Shown in pieces: positions 10,501 through 19,634 of a stretch of 40,468 nucleotides of DNA. The notes below the pieces were generated by a model, which saw only the letters and a list, made by a program, of their open reading frames with translations, had not been told where the DNA came from and ran no database searches. Position 1 is the stretch's first letter; every line of letters starts with the position of its first letter. The DNA lies in NCBI GenBank assembly GCA_903944135.1, contig CAJAQL010000034.1:1-40468 (forward strand), read 5' to 3'. Source of the stretch: an uncultured Parcubacteria group bacterium (lineage in GTDB: Bacteria; Patescibacteriota; Minisyncoccia; UBA6257; 2-01-FULL-56-20). The position numbers and the translations under genes are program-made.

Positions 10501-10822
10501 GCTGGAAAGTCTCCTTCTTTCGCTCGAGTCGGAACTTCAAACCTTGCATGAGGAAAGTTCTTCCTCTTCTCCGTCTTCCTCGGTTTTTACGCGCGATCTT
10601 TCCTCCGGCATGACGGGTGCCGATGTGAAGCAATTACAGCTTTTTCTCATTTCCCGAAATATCGGGCCTGCCGCGAAAAAACTCGCCGCCAACGGCGCGA
10701 CCATGAATTTCGGATCTCTTACAAAAGCTGCTCTTATGGAGTTTCAGGTGTCTGCGCATATTACTCCCGCAGCGGGCTATTTCGGACCTGCTACGAGAGC
10801 ATATGTGAATGCGCAGGATTAG
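7592..10822 (+). CDS. secreted multidomain GH18 (chitinase-like) protein: DUF2341 + LamG-like + FnIII + GH18 + Ser-rich linker + peptidoglycan-binding-like domain
   Basis: WYDAAWPYRKAITI (DUF2341); DEVEASEVARSADWINTEYNDQS (LamG tail); GYDGVDIDWE (GH18 DGxDxDxE); C-terminal LSSGMTGADVKQLQLFL...FGSLTKAALMEFQ. Confidence 0.9.
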   Translation: MHSFSSLKSFSRSLTILFVGGISMGIFLFFTPPAHAASWYDAAWPYRKAITINNAKISQTGGTVLSNFPVLVSLTDPDLKYAGSGGRVASSTGADIVFTDSDGRTALNYEIENYSSSTGNLVAWVNVPILSPAVSHTIYAYFGDATAPTESVATEEATWDSDFISVYHLGNITDLRTNDSTGNYPGMNNGAAVVTTGEVFGGAGFNGSSTYIYNNSFVEPTNSATLSAWAKLTDASDNWNTIADVDYGYLQLQLAARSGAGDISWLVSHPGGSSLCKIGDAGILNQWHLYTATYDSSNNALSVYVDGNKLGSCAMTGSPNFSGNSALTIGAIYKGSGGAYFNGAMDEVEASEVARSADWINTEYNDQSDPSAFYSVGVLERYASSPIINSFTASPAYIGHGGSSTLSWNVTGTITSIAITPGVFTSSLSSGSMTVTPGGTTVYTLTATNNNGSATENTAITLGSTPPTVPSGLSVVTSTPSTIALSWPASTGAGTAVAGYDIYRNGAKIASIGPGTYIDTAINSPAYVYYLDTGLTAGTAYVYAVDAYDATDDVSAQSFGIRAATLSQTVPSISEWSAAFWMSGSGSSSTPPISAIDWSSMTHIIHGPAIPWANGTLDLTTYSITSDAPALVSAAHAHNVKVLLSIMSGWSAQDDFADAANNNMTTLVGNIVNAVNTYGYDGVDIDWENTASSMINWTSMTTLISDLRAALGTKLLTAEADGGDQSHWAPLSGDLDRVNVMVYDMAASWEPFTWYDSPLYGIKSAVSLDSYKNDFVNAGIPVSKIDLGLPFYGYAVRGGCQTLGCAAGISAPLQMWTTPPTWIPENEARLAGNYDLSSSNPDWHWDIYAHEPYLSINEQDNASDTFVTFENQQSLTDKIDYIKSNDLGGWSIWNINNDYFPSEPATAQIYPLSHAVALELASAPAAPSSVVIAPLQTGSGSTVSAPISSVATSSVSSPSSSIMAGMTSSQLESLLLSLESELQTLHEESSSSSPSSSVFTRDLSSGMTGADVKQLQLFLISRNIGPAAKKLAANGATMNFGSLTKAALMEFQVSAHITPAAGYFGPATRAYVNAQD

Positions 10823-10963
10823 ATCACGATTCCTGTTAAAAAAAGTTTTCGTCCAGGCATTTCGATAAATATAAATTCAATCACTATTTTTTGAGGCCGC
10901 AGATAGAGTGGAGCTGATTTTTTATTGAAGTTTATCAACAGTATCCCGCTTATTTAATGTGGT

Positions 10964-11983
10964 ATGCTTACAGTATCAATTATCTCTACGAAAATGAGTT
11001 TCTTTTCACAAAATCGGAAAGGTGTTGTCATCGCAAGCATTGTTTTTTTGGTGCTTTTCATCCCAACCCTTATTACGGGAATATTTTATTATCGAAGTTT
11101 CAATAAGAATTTAACCCAGGAGGTTTTTAGCCAGCGGGAAACAGTGGCCAGTCTTACGGCCTCGGCAATTGGATTGAAACTTCAGCAACTGACCTCGATC
11201 GTTCAGATATATGCATCGCAACCCGAAGTGATCAATGATGTCGCCGCGGGCAATTGGAGCGCAGCAAAGAATATCATTATCAATTTGCAGAATGATCCCA
11301 AGAACTACGATTATTTTATCGGGAGATTTTTATTGGTGGATACGCAGGGAAATATAAAAGTGGTGTTCCCGGGTATCGCGGATGAGGGTATTGGGCAACC
11401 CGATGATGCGTTCAGCGAGTGGAAAACGCCAATTTTGGAAAATGGAGCCGATTCGTTCGTCTCCGATGTTTTTCAGCGAAGCGTGTATCCAAAGAACAAT
11501 CATATCGAAGTTTTAGTGCCCATACGGAAAGCCTCTGTCCTTGTGGGGGTCGTGGGGATCACGGTGCCTATCAATGAATTTTCCGACTATGGCAAGGACA
11601 TCGACCTTGGAAGCAATGGGTTTGCTTATGTTGTTGATCGATTGGGCCATATCATCACTCATCCGAAGTACGCGTCAGACGGGCCGATCATAGATTATTC
11701 GAGCATCCCGGTGGTTCAAAAATTAATGCAGGGGCAAAGCGGGACGGCAATCGCCTACAACCCTATCGAGCGCGTGGAACGGGTCGCCGCATATGAACCT
11801 ATCCCTACTTACGGATGGGGGATCATTTCCCAGGAGCCGGTGAAGGATGCGTTCGAGACACGGGACGGCATCCTTTTGCAGGTCATCTATCTGATCATTG
11901 CCATAAGTTTGATCGAACTGGCTATCGCGTGCGGAATCCTCTTTCTGGTAAGTCATCGCCATCGCGAACACAGCAATGTTTAA
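10964..11983 (+). CDS. membrane-anchored dCache-like sensor protein with no output domain
   Basis: N- and C-terminal TM helices bracket a Cache-type domain (LLVDTQGNIKVVFPG...GNGFAYVVDRLGHIITHP-like); short C-tail only. Confidence 0.7.
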   Translation: MLTVSIISTKMSFFSQNRKGVVIASIVFLVLFIPTLITGIFYYRSFNKNLTQEVFSQRETVASLTASAIGLKLQQLTSIVQIYASQPEVINDVAAGNWSAAKNIIINLQNDPKNYDYFIGRFLLVDTQGNIKVVFPGIADEGIGQPDDAFSEWKTPILENGADSFVSDVFQRSVYPKNNHIEVLVPIRKASVLVGVVGITVPINEFSDYGKDIDLGSNGFAYVVDRLGHIITHPKYASDGPIIDYSSIPVVQKLMQGQSGTAIAYNPIERVERVAAYEPIPTYGWGIISQEPVKDAFETRDGILLQVIYLIIAISLIELAIACGILFLVSHRHREHSNV

Positions 11984-12557
11984 CATTATAAAAAAAGAAG
12001 AAAAAGGATTTACCCTCATTGAACTCTTGGTTGTTATCGCCATCATAGCCATACTTTCTGTTGTCGTGGTGCTTACTATGAATCCTGCCGAAATGTTGCG
12101 TCAGTCAAGGGATTCAAGCAGGGTCTCTGATTTCAGTACGTTGCGAACCGTCATCTCCCTCTCTCTCGCAAACGGAAATTACAATCTTGCATCGTCATAT
12201 TCCGCTTGTTATCTTTCCACGCCTCTCGGAACAGGAACAACGGCATCCCGGTGCGGTATTTTTACGAGTGCCGGCATCACGTCAAACTCAAGCAGCTCAT
12301 CCGCGAATTACCGAAAGATCAATGCGACCGGTTGGATACCCATTGATTTTACGCAGGTTGCCGGAGGCACTCCTTTCGGTTCGTTGCCGGTCGATCCCAC
12401 AAATAATGCTGGCTATTACTACGCCTATGCCGCGAATGCGGCTGGCATGTATGAGTTCGGGGCATTTCTGGAAAGCAAAAAATATACCAGCGGAAGCAAT
12501 AGCCTCGTGACAACGAGTACTGCCATTTACGAATCCGGTTCAACGCTCACGCTCTAG
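11976..12557 (+). CDS. type IV pilin/pseudopilin-like protein
   Basis: Prepilin motif KGFTLIELLVVIAIIAILSVVVVL near the N-terminus. Confidence 0.9.
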   Translation: MFNIIKKEEKGFTLIELLVVIAIIAILSVVVVLTMNPAEMLRQSRDSSRVSDFSTLRTVISLSLANGNYNLASSYSACYLSTPLGTGTTASRCGIFTSAGITSNSSSSSANYRKINATGWIPIDFTQVAGGTPFGSLPVDPTNNAGYYYAYAANAAGMYEFGAFLESKKYTSGSNSLVTTSTAIYESGSTLTL

Positions 12558-12726
12558 ATCTTAAGCGATTCAATTTTCATCTGGTGCGCGGTGAACAAGT
12601 GAGCTGGTGAGCGACCATCACGTCCATGAGTATCGGTGAGGCGTTTGAGATATGTAAAAATATAAGCGTCGATAAGTGACGCATCGGTTGGATAGAGAAC
12701 ATAGATCATTCCACGGGGATCGACCG

Positions 12727-13263
12727 TTATTTTCCGGTCAATTTTTCCTTAAGCTTTTCGATTTCCCCCTTAAGCTCAACCATCTTCAGTTCCCGGCCGA
12801 CCATCGTCTTGTTCACTTTTTCGAGCTCCTCCAAATAGGTCGCCGCTTTCTTTTCTGCCGTCTTGCGCACGGTAATGTCGCGTATATTGCACTGGATCAT
12901 CGTTGAGCCGTCGATGCGATATTTGTTGCTCACAAATTCAACCGCATGTTCCGTTCCATCTTTGGATTTGAGCGGTATATCCTCGTAGTGAACATATCCG
13001 TTTTTCTGCAATTCCGCGAAGAGTGCCTTCGTGACTTCGATATCTTCAAATGTCCCGATTTCCCAAAGTTTCTTTCCGATGATATCGCACAGAGAATATC
13101 CGATCATATCAAGCAGAAAGGGATTGGCATCTATGATCTTTTCCGTCGCGGGATCAATGAGCAATATGCCGTCTTTGGCCGTCTCGAATAGCTTGCGGTA
13201 GCGCATTTCGGAAACGAGCAACTTATGGTCTATATCTTCTCTCTTTGGCGTTCTTTTCACCAT
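12727..13263 (-). CDS. PAS-domain protein with C-terminal coiled coil, no kinase domain
   Basis: RKLFETAKDGILLIDPATEKIIDANPFLLDMIGYS...IRDITVRKTAEKKAATYLEELEKVN. Confidence 0.85.
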   Translation of the reverse strand: MVKRTPKREDIDHKLLVSEMRYRKLFETAKDGILLIDPATEKIIDANPFLLDMIGYSLCDIIGKKLWEIGTFEDIEVTKALFAELQKNGYVHYEDIPLKSKDGTEHAVEFVSNKYRIDGSTMIQCNIRDITVRKTAEKKAATYLEELEKVNKTMVGRELKMVELKGEIEKLKEKLTGK

Positions 13264-13474
13264 AGTAAAGCGAAATGCTTCATGGTTCTCGACCGACCTT
13301 TGCGGACGCTTTATTGTTTTTTATTATATCATATTGGGTTATGGAAGGTGCCACGGATAAATGACCGTTGTGCGGTTACGATCCCATTGTCCACGGCAGT
13401 GATAAGCGAAAATCGCCACGGTTTTTGGGTTAAGCCCGCTATCCCTATCTTAAAATTCACGATAGAATCAGTTT

Positions 13475-14194
13475 ATGAGACAGCGGGCCGCAATATTTGT
13501 TATCGATCAAAACAAGTTGCTTCTTTTCCACCGCCTTAAGAAAGGAAGGGAATATTATGCTGTTCCTGGTGGTGGCGTAGAGGCTGGCGAAACAGTGGAA
13601 CAGGCCGCCGTGCGCGAACTGAAAGAAGAAACGAATCTGGATGTCGTGCTTGGCGAAAAGACGGGCGAATTCGAAACGGCCGATTCCCATGAATATTTTT
13701 ATGGCGCAAAATCATGGAGCGGCATGCTTGCGCTCGGCGGGCCGGAAGCGCAACGTCAATCTCCCGATAATTTCTATCAGCTGGAATGGGTGCCGATGGA
13801 AAAACTCGGCGGAATCAATTTAAGGGATGAGATCAGGGAGATGGTGTTGAGATATGTGAGCCCCGCTTCTTATTTTCTCAATACCATGGTTAAGGTGATC
13901 ATTGATCGTCCGCTTGGCAGCAGGCATCCTGAATGGGGATTTGAGTATCCGATCAATTACGGTTATGTCCCGCACACGAAAAGCGATGACGGCGAGGAGA
14001 CGGATGCTTACGTGCTCGGTGTCGCTGAACCGCTGAAAGAATTTACCGGCAAGTGTATTGCGATCATCCATCGCTTGAATGACGATGACGATAAATTGAT
14101 CTTGGTCGCGGGTGCCGCAGAATTTAATGACGAAGAAATCCGCTCCGCCACCGATTTTCAGGAGCGCTTTTTTAAATCGGTAATCGTGCGATAA
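13475..14194 (+). CDS. Nudix hydrolase fused to inorganic pyrophosphatase-like domain
   Basis: Nudix box GGGVEAGETVEQAAVRELKEETNL; C-terminal GFEYPINYGYVPHTKSDDGEETDAYVLG as in soluble PPases. Confidence 0.85.
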   Translation: MRQRAAIFVIDQNKLLLFHRLKKGREYYAVPGGGVEAGETVEQAAVRELKEETNLDVVLGEKTGEFETADSHEYFYGAKSWSGMLALGGPEAQRQSPDNFYQLEWVPMEKLGGINLRDEIREMVLRYVSPASYFLNTMVKVIIDRPLGSRHPEWGFEYPINYGYVPHTKSDDGEETDAYVLGVAEPLKEFTGKCIAIIHRLNDDDDKLILVAGAAEFNDEEIRSATDFQERFFKSVIVR

Positions 14195-14201
14195 TTTCAA
14201 T

Positions 14202-14813
14202 ATGAAACTTCTCCTTACCTCTCATGGCTGGAAGTACAACCCGAAGATCGCGAAGGAGTTTTTGCGCTTAGCCGCCAAGGAACCTTCGGAGATAAGGATT
14301 TTTCTGGTGACGACGGCTGATAAAAAAAGTAAGGACTGGAAGTGGGTGAGGCAGGAGATGAAAATGATCACCGGTATCGGCATCGCCAAAGAGAACATTT
14401 CGATTTTCAGTTTGAACCGGAAAATAAAGAAGAATGAGCTTGCGGATAGGGATATTGTTTACGTGTGCGGAGGCAACACCTTTCTTTATTTGTATGGCGT
14501 CAGAAAAACGGAGCTGGACAGGGAAATTATAAAATTCGCAAAGAAAGGAGGCTTATATTATGGCGTGAGTGCGGGGAGCGTCCTCGCAGGACCGAACATT
14601 GCGGTCGCCAAACCTTTCGATGACAGCAGGGCTGTAAATCTAAAAAATGATAGAGGGCTCCGATTGACCGATGTCGTTATCGGCCCCCATTACGAAGGAG
14701 AGGCTGTAAAAATACTGGATGCATTCAAGCTGAGGTCGAAATATCCGACGGTTCTGCTGACGGATGAACAGGCTCTTGAGATCGTCGGTCGCAAGAAGAA
14801 GCTGATCAAGTAG
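14202..14813 (+). CDS. peptidase S51/peptidase E-like protein
   Basis: GGNTFLYLYGVR...GVSAGSVLAGP nucleophile elbow. Confidence 0.85.
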   Translation: MKLLLTSHGWKYNPKIAKEFLRLAAKEPSEIRIFLVTTADKKSKDWKWVRQEMKMITGIGIAKENISIFSLNRKIKKNELADRDIVYVCGGNTFLYLYGVRKTELDREIIKFAKKGGLYYGVSAGSVLAGPNIAVAKPFDDSRAVNLKNDRGLRLTDVVIGPHYEGEAVKILDAFKLRSKYPTVLLTDEQALEIVGRKKKLIK

Positions 14814-14827
14814 ATTGTCACATTTTT

Positions 14828-15565
14828 ATGTACCCCAGAGTAAAATTCAGGATCAGCGCTCGAAAAGATATTGCTTCGTTCGGGTCATTTGTCGGCCAAG
14901 CTGATTTTGATAACGGACGAAGCCTGCGATGGGCGATCCTCAGATGGCATCCTCTGTTGCGGCAAGCGATCAAAAACGGGAAGATCGTCGACCGGATCTT
15001 CGCTGAAAAATATGTGAAAGATATTTATCGAAAAAACAGGGGGATCGCTTCAAAAAATATGGAGCGGTACGAGCGCGATTGGCGGAAGAAAGAGGGGATA
15101 TTTTTCGAAATGACGGACGATATCTTTCACGGCTGTCCATGGCCACCGGGAAAATATATCGCCTATGCGACGATATGGGGCATGTTCCCGCGTTTTTTGG
15201 ATGATAAGACGTTTCAGGTTCCCATGGAATATCGAAATAAGAAGTATATCCCGGTTACGATCGCGCATGAAATGCTGCATTTCATGTTCTATGCTTATGT
15301 CGAAAAAAATTATCCACGCTACCGCGATCCCGAACATAATTTCTTCTTATGGCATATCTCGGAGATCTTCAATATTCTCGTCATAAATTCTCCGGCATGG
15401 CTCGATGTTTTTAGGGAAAAGAACATGCTCTATCCCGAGCACCGGAAGATCGTCGCCGAACTCCGAAAAAAATATCAGGAACCGTCATCTCTTGATGCGG
15501 ATAGTCTCATTCGGGACATCCATCCGCTCGTGAAGAAAATGATGCAGGAAAAGAAGCCGATTTAA
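14828..15565 (+). CDS. hypothetical HExxH zinc peptidase-like protein
   Basis: TIAHEMLHFMFYAYVE motif. Confidence 0.65.
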   Translation: MYPRVKFRISARKDIASFGSFVGQADFDNGRSLRWAILRWHPLLRQAIKNGKIVDRIFAEKYVKDIYRKNRGIASKNMERYERDWRKKEGIFFEMTDDIFHGCPWPPGKYIAYATIWGMFPRFLDDKTFQVPMEYRNKKYIPVTIAHEMLHFMFYAYVEKNYPRYRDPEHNFFLWHISEIFNILVINSPAWLDVFREKNMLYPEHRKIVAELRKKYQEPSSLDADSLIRDIHPLVKKMMQEKKPI

Positions 15566-15569
15566 AAAA

Positions 15570-15597
15570 GAAAACCCCGGCATTTGGGCCGGGGCTT
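15570..15597 (-). terminator. Rho-independent terminator downstream of cbiZ
   Basis: CCCCGGC...GCCGGGG hairpin, T-rich on the minus strand. Confidence 0.65.
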
Positions 15598-15602
15598 GGG
15601 GA

Positions 15603-16268
15603 TCAGTGTGCAAAACGTTTTCCGAGACTGTCGTCCATGGCGGCAGCGACGGCGCGGCCGATGAGTTCGCCGAGTTTGGTGTGTTTTCCGGCATAGGATA
15701 GTTCTTCTCCAATGCCGAGCGATACGATGGTGATGCAATCGGTCCCGGTTCCGGTGGCCGGTCTGTTTGAAACAACGCTTTTGACGTCATGTTCGAAAAG
15801 AAATGCCAGCTTTGCTTCGGTAGCGATCGCGACGCACTCGATCAGCGCTTCGTCGGTCAGCGCTGCTGCAATGGGAACGATGAGATTGATGGTCCCTGGC
15901 TGGGAGGATCCGCTCGCGGGATCGCCTGCGGCGAGCGAGTTCCCCAGGCCGACGGTCGCGAATGTCTGTACGGAAAGATCGCCGTGCCAGCATTCTGCAT
16001 ACCCCGCGAAGCGCTGTTTTACGGATGTCATCATGACGATCGTCTCGTTCGCGGGCAGAAGAAGTTTGCGTGCGACCGATTTGGCATAAGCGCAGCTATC
16101 TTCTACCCAGGTATTTGGGGCGATGGTATGATTGACAACATAGCGCGGGGTCGAAATGCCGCCGCCATAGACCGCCCATGAGATGGCGCGCGGAGAGGGA
16201 AAAATTTCCGGAGGGATAAAAACCACCAGAGAATCCCTCTCGATTTTCCCTTGAATTTTATGGATCAC
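15603..16268 (-). CDS. cbiZ: adenosylcobinamide amidohydrolase
   Basis: SNRPATGTGTDCITIVSLG...AGKHTKLGELIGRAV C-terminal signature of the CbiZ family. Confidence 0.85.
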   Translation of the reverse strand: MIHKIQGKIERDSLVVFIPPEIFPSPRAISWAVYGGGISTPRYVVNHTIAPNTWVEDSCAYAKSVARKLLLPANETIVMMTSVKQRFAGYAECWHGDLSVQTFATVGLGNSLAAGDPASGSSQPGTINLIVPIAAALTDEALIECVAIATEAKLAFLFEHDVKSVVSNRPATGTGTDCITIVSLGIGEELSYAGKHTKLGELIGRAVAAAMDDSLGKRFAH

Positions 16269-17264
16269 TTTCTCTCACCTCTTTTTCTTGCATGGCCGCT
16301 TCTCGCGGGGTTTGTGCTGGACGCAATTATAGGCGACCCCGAGACAAAATACCACCCCATCCGTTTCATTGGCCGTTTGATCGACTGGGAAGAGGGAAAA
16401 CTCTATCATGCGCACTTTTCAAAAAGATTGGCCGGCATATTTTTGGTGATCGCGACGCTTGCGGTGACGCTTGGCATAGGGCTCGGTATCTCTTGGCTTC
16501 TCTTTCGGATGAATTTCTTTCTCGGCTGCGCTTGGAGCGTTTTTATATTTTATACAGGACTTGCGTTTCGATCTTTGCTTGATGCCGGAGAAACGGTTGC
16601 GCATGATCTTCGAAAAGGCGACCACGCGGCGGCGCGCGCGCATCTTGCCGATATCGTGAGCCGCGACACGAAAGATTTATCCGATCATGATATCATCCGC
16701 GGTACGATAGAATCGCTTTCCGAGAATCTGAACGATGCCATCATTGCGCCGCTTTTTTATGCTTTTCTTTTCGGTATCGGCGGCATTATTGCCTATAAGA
16801 CCGTGAACACGCTTGATTCGATGGTCGGCTATAAAACGGAGCGCTATGTGCATTTCGGCTGGTGCGCGGCGCGCCTCGATGACGTTTTGAATTTTATTCC
16901 CGCGCGCCTTGCGTTCCTTTTTGTCATCGTTGCCTCGGTCATGCTGCGCTATGACGCGGGGCTCTGCTGGACGACGGTTCTGAAGCAAAGCCAGACGGGT
17001 GAAAGCCCGAACGGCGGCATCGGTATCTGCGCTTTTTCGGGGGCGCTTGGCGTTCGGCTCGGCGGCATGAATCATTTCCATGGTCAGCCGTCTTTCACGC
17101 CGACCATCGGCCGTGCCAAGCATGAGCTTTCCGTTGAAGACATTCTCCGGAGTCAAAAGCTCATCATGGCGAGCACCGTGGTCGGACTTTTTGTTTTTCT
17201 CGCGATGTTCTCCGTACTCTTGAAATTCGCGTGGTTCAAATGCATATTTTCCATCAATGTCTGA
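16260..17264 (+). CDS. cbiB: adenosylcobinamide-phosphate synthase
   Basis: LDAIIGDPETKYHPIRFIGRLIDWEE; KTVNTLDSMVGYKTERYVHFGWCAARLDDVLNFIPARL. Confidence 0.9.
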   Translation: MDHFLSPLFLAWPLLAGFVLDAIIGDPETKYHPIRFIGRLIDWEEGKLYHAHFSKRLAGIFLVIATLAVTLGIGLGISWLLFRMNFFLGCAWSVFIFYTGLAFRSLLDAGETVAHDLRKGDHAAARAHLADIVSRDTKDLSDHDIIRGTIESLSENLNDAIIAPLFYAFLFGIGGIIAYKTVNTLDSMVGYKTERYVHFGWCAARLDDVLNFIPARLAFLFVIVASVMLRYDAGLCWTTVLKQSQTGESPNGGIGICAFSGALGVRLGGMNHFHGQPSFTPTIGRAKHELSVEDILRSQKLIMASTVVGLFVFLAMFSVLLKFAWFKCIFSINV

Positions 17265-18333
17265 TACGACGTGGCAATTTTATCTGCGGTCCGCGGATGC
17301 ATGGGACATCATGCTGGCTGACTGCGCTGCGGCGCACGCAACCATAGACATTGAACAGTATATTTTTGGCATGGGCGAGATCGGCGCGAGGTTTTTTGAT
17401 GTGCTGAAAAGGAAAAACAGAGAAGGCGTGAAGATCAGGATAATCGGCGACGCGGTCGGTAGTTTTGATTTTTTGAATTCCGCAACTGAACGTTCGCTTA
17501 TGGCTCTTGGCGTCGAAATAAAGTTCTTCAATCCCATTCAGCAGTGGCGGATCAGAAATTTTTCCTCCTGGTTCCGGCGCGACCACCGCAAGATATTGGT
17601 GGTTGACGGGAACGTGGCGCATACCGGCGGTGTCGGACTCGATGATCGCATGAAGGATTGGCGCGATACGAATGTCAGGATAACCGGCCCGGTCGTTGCC
17701 GAAATGCAGGAAGCTTTCAACCAGGCATGGATCGCCGTTTCCCGGCATAAATTTTTCAAATTCAAACCGGTATTTGGAGTGAGCGAGGATTTTTCCTTTC
17801 TCGTAAATTCGCCGCGATTCCGCCGCCGTTATATCTATCATGATCTGAGGCGAACGATCCGGAAAGCGAAAAAATATATCTATCTGACAACGCCGTATTT
17901 CGTGCCGAGCGTGAAAATATTCAGATCGCTCACGAAGGCGGCGCGGCGCGGCGTTGACGTCAGGATACTCCTGCCCGCGCGCTCGGATGTTCATATTGCG
18001 GACATTGCGGCAGGGTCTTATTTTCTTCTGGCGCTCCGCGCGGGGATCAAGATCTACCGGTATGGCGGCGGGAGAATTCTGCATGCGAAAACCGGCATTA
18101 TCGATGACATCTGGGGCAGTGTGGGCAGCGCGAATGTCGACAATCTCAGCCTGCTGCTGAACCTTGAGGGGAATATAAAAAGTCTCGATCAGGATTTTAT
18201 CGCCGAGCTGAAGCGTCAATTTCTGGATGATATTGCGAATGCAAGGATCGTTGACAAGGAAAATTGGATCAGACGCCCTCTTTTACTTAAATTTTTTGAG
18301 GTCATCATTTGGCCGATCCATAATATCTTATAA
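17257..18333 (+). CDS. phospholipase D/cardiolipin synthase-like protein
   Basis: Two HxK(x)4D motifs: RDHRKILVVDG and LHAKTGIIDDIWGSVGSANVD. Confidence 0.88.
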   Translation: MSDTTWQFYLRSADAWDIMLADCAAAHATIDIEQYIFGMGEIGARFFDVLKRKNREGVKIRIIGDAVGSFDFLNSATERSLMALGVEIKFFNPIQQWRIRNFSSWFRRDHRKILVVDGNVAHTGGVGLDDRMKDWRDTNVRITGPVVAEMQEAFNQAWIAVSRHKFFKFKPVFGVSEDFSFLVNSPRFRRRYIYHDLRRTIRKAKKYIYLTTPYFVPSVKIFRSLTKAARRGVDVRILLPARSDVHIADIAAGSYFLLALRAGIKIYRYGGGRILHAKTGIIDDIWGSVGSANVDNLSLLLNLEGNIKSLDQDFIAELKRQFLDDIANARIVDKENWIRRPLLLKFFEVIIWPIHNIL

Positions 18334-18415
18334 AAAATGACCATACCTCCGTGGGTGGTCATGACGGTGGAAAAAAGGAACCGATGGGAGTATAAAGGGG
18401 GAAGGAGGTGCCGTC

Positions 18416-18736
18416 ATGGCGCAATTAATAGAGTGGTTCGTGGAACCGACTGGTGATGTTGCCCGCGCAAACCAGGTGTTCGCGCGCGAACTTAGTTCAG
18501 CGGAAGAATCCGCCAGTGAGCAGAGGGACGACATGAAGATCGTCCGGAAAGTGTGGGCTTGCGCGTCGTTTGCTCAGGTGCTCCAGTTTTGGAGAAGTCG
18601 GGGAACGCTCGGGATCACGTTTGATGTCTGGAATCGGGAGCGCAACTACGGCCCGATCCGATATGTGACGTTTCTCATGCCGCATCGGCGCCCCGCAAGA
18701 ATGCCCGCTCAAAAAACAAGGGCCGTCACTCCATGA
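18416..18736 (+). CDS. hypothetical protein (106 aa)
   Basis: Strong SD (aaggaggtg) ahead of ATG; terminator hairpin overlapping the stop. Confidence 0.5.
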   Translation: MAQLIEWFVEPTGDVARANQVFARELSSAEESASEQRDDMKIVRKVWACASFAQVLQFWRSRGTLGITFDVWNRERNYGPIRYVTFLMPHRRPARMPAQKTRAVTP

Positions 18737-18752
18737 CGGCCCGTTTCATTTT
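18719..18752 (+). terminator. Rho-independent terminator
   Basis: GGGCCGTCA-CTCCA-TGACGGCCC followed by gtttcattttt. Confidence 0.65.
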
Positions 18753-18833
18753 TGTCTTCCGAGGGATATTCGAGATCATCCGCGGGTTCAGATTTTTTAC
18801 ATGATACGGGAATAAATGAAAGAGGTGACAAGC

Positions 18834-19484
18834 TTATCGCCATGGCCATATGATGGATAGCACCTTCAGGATAAGAATAACCGCAACCTGGAGGATGATG
18901 TTCGCAAAGATCAGGCTGAGTGCCGCAAGGCAGATGCCCGTGAGAAACGGCGATTTTATAAAAAGAAGAATGATGAGCGCGGGCCAGACATTTTTAAGAT
19001 CGCGCACCGAGGGTCCGAGCATCGCTCCGGCATTGAAAGAGAGGAATATCATCACCCAGCTTTGCCAGCGCAGGAGGTTTATCTGCGATAAAAGCTTCAG
19101 TGGCCCAAGGAGGATGTTCTGCCAGCTCTCCTCAATCGAAAATTGCGGAATTACAAAATAATCTTTCAGGCAAAAGTGATTTATCAGAAAAAGAAAGAAT
19201 AGTCCTCCGGCGATCGGGGCGAGAGAGATCAAAAGTTCGCCCAAAAACGGCAGTTTTGATTTTCCGTGCACGACGTGCGGCTGATCGGAAAAAACGGTGA
19301 ATTCCTGTATTCTCGAACCCGTGAGAATGCAGAGTATTGCGTGCGAGGTCTCATGAACGATAGCTCCTACATAATAGAGGAGACGGATGATCCGATAGTT
19401 CAGATAGCGCCAGTTGAGAAAGTTGCTGAAATAGCCGAATGCGGTGATCAGGATAACGGCGATGCCAAGACTTACGTCGATCAT
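18834..19484 (-). CDS. M50-like membrane zinc protease
   Basis: VHETSHAILCILTG HExxH motif in a multi-TM protein. Confidence 0.65.
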   Translation of the reverse strand: MIDVSLGIAVILITAFGYFSNFLNWRYLNYRIIRLLYYVGAIVHETSHAILCILTGSRIQEFTVFSDQPHVVHGKSKLPFLGELLISLAPIAGGLFFLFLINHFCLKDYFVIPQFSIEESWQNILLGPLKLLSQINLLRWQSWVMIFLSFNAGAMLGPSVRDLKNVWPALIILLFIKSPFLTGICLAALSLIFANIILQVAVILILKVLSIIWPWR

Positions 19485-19634
19485 GATAGATTCAATTCTA
19501 ACAGAAACAACTCTCCGTTCACAGAAAGGCCCCGCTTCACAATAGAGAATAATGCCAGTTGTTCGAATGTAAAGTCATGAGCGAGTTATAAAATTCAGTT
19601 TGACGAAGATTTTAATAAACACTAAACTAACTTT

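Noticed and set aside
17254-18219. 321-aa minus-strand ORF
   Set aside because: Antisense shadow of the PLD gene, no recognisable domain
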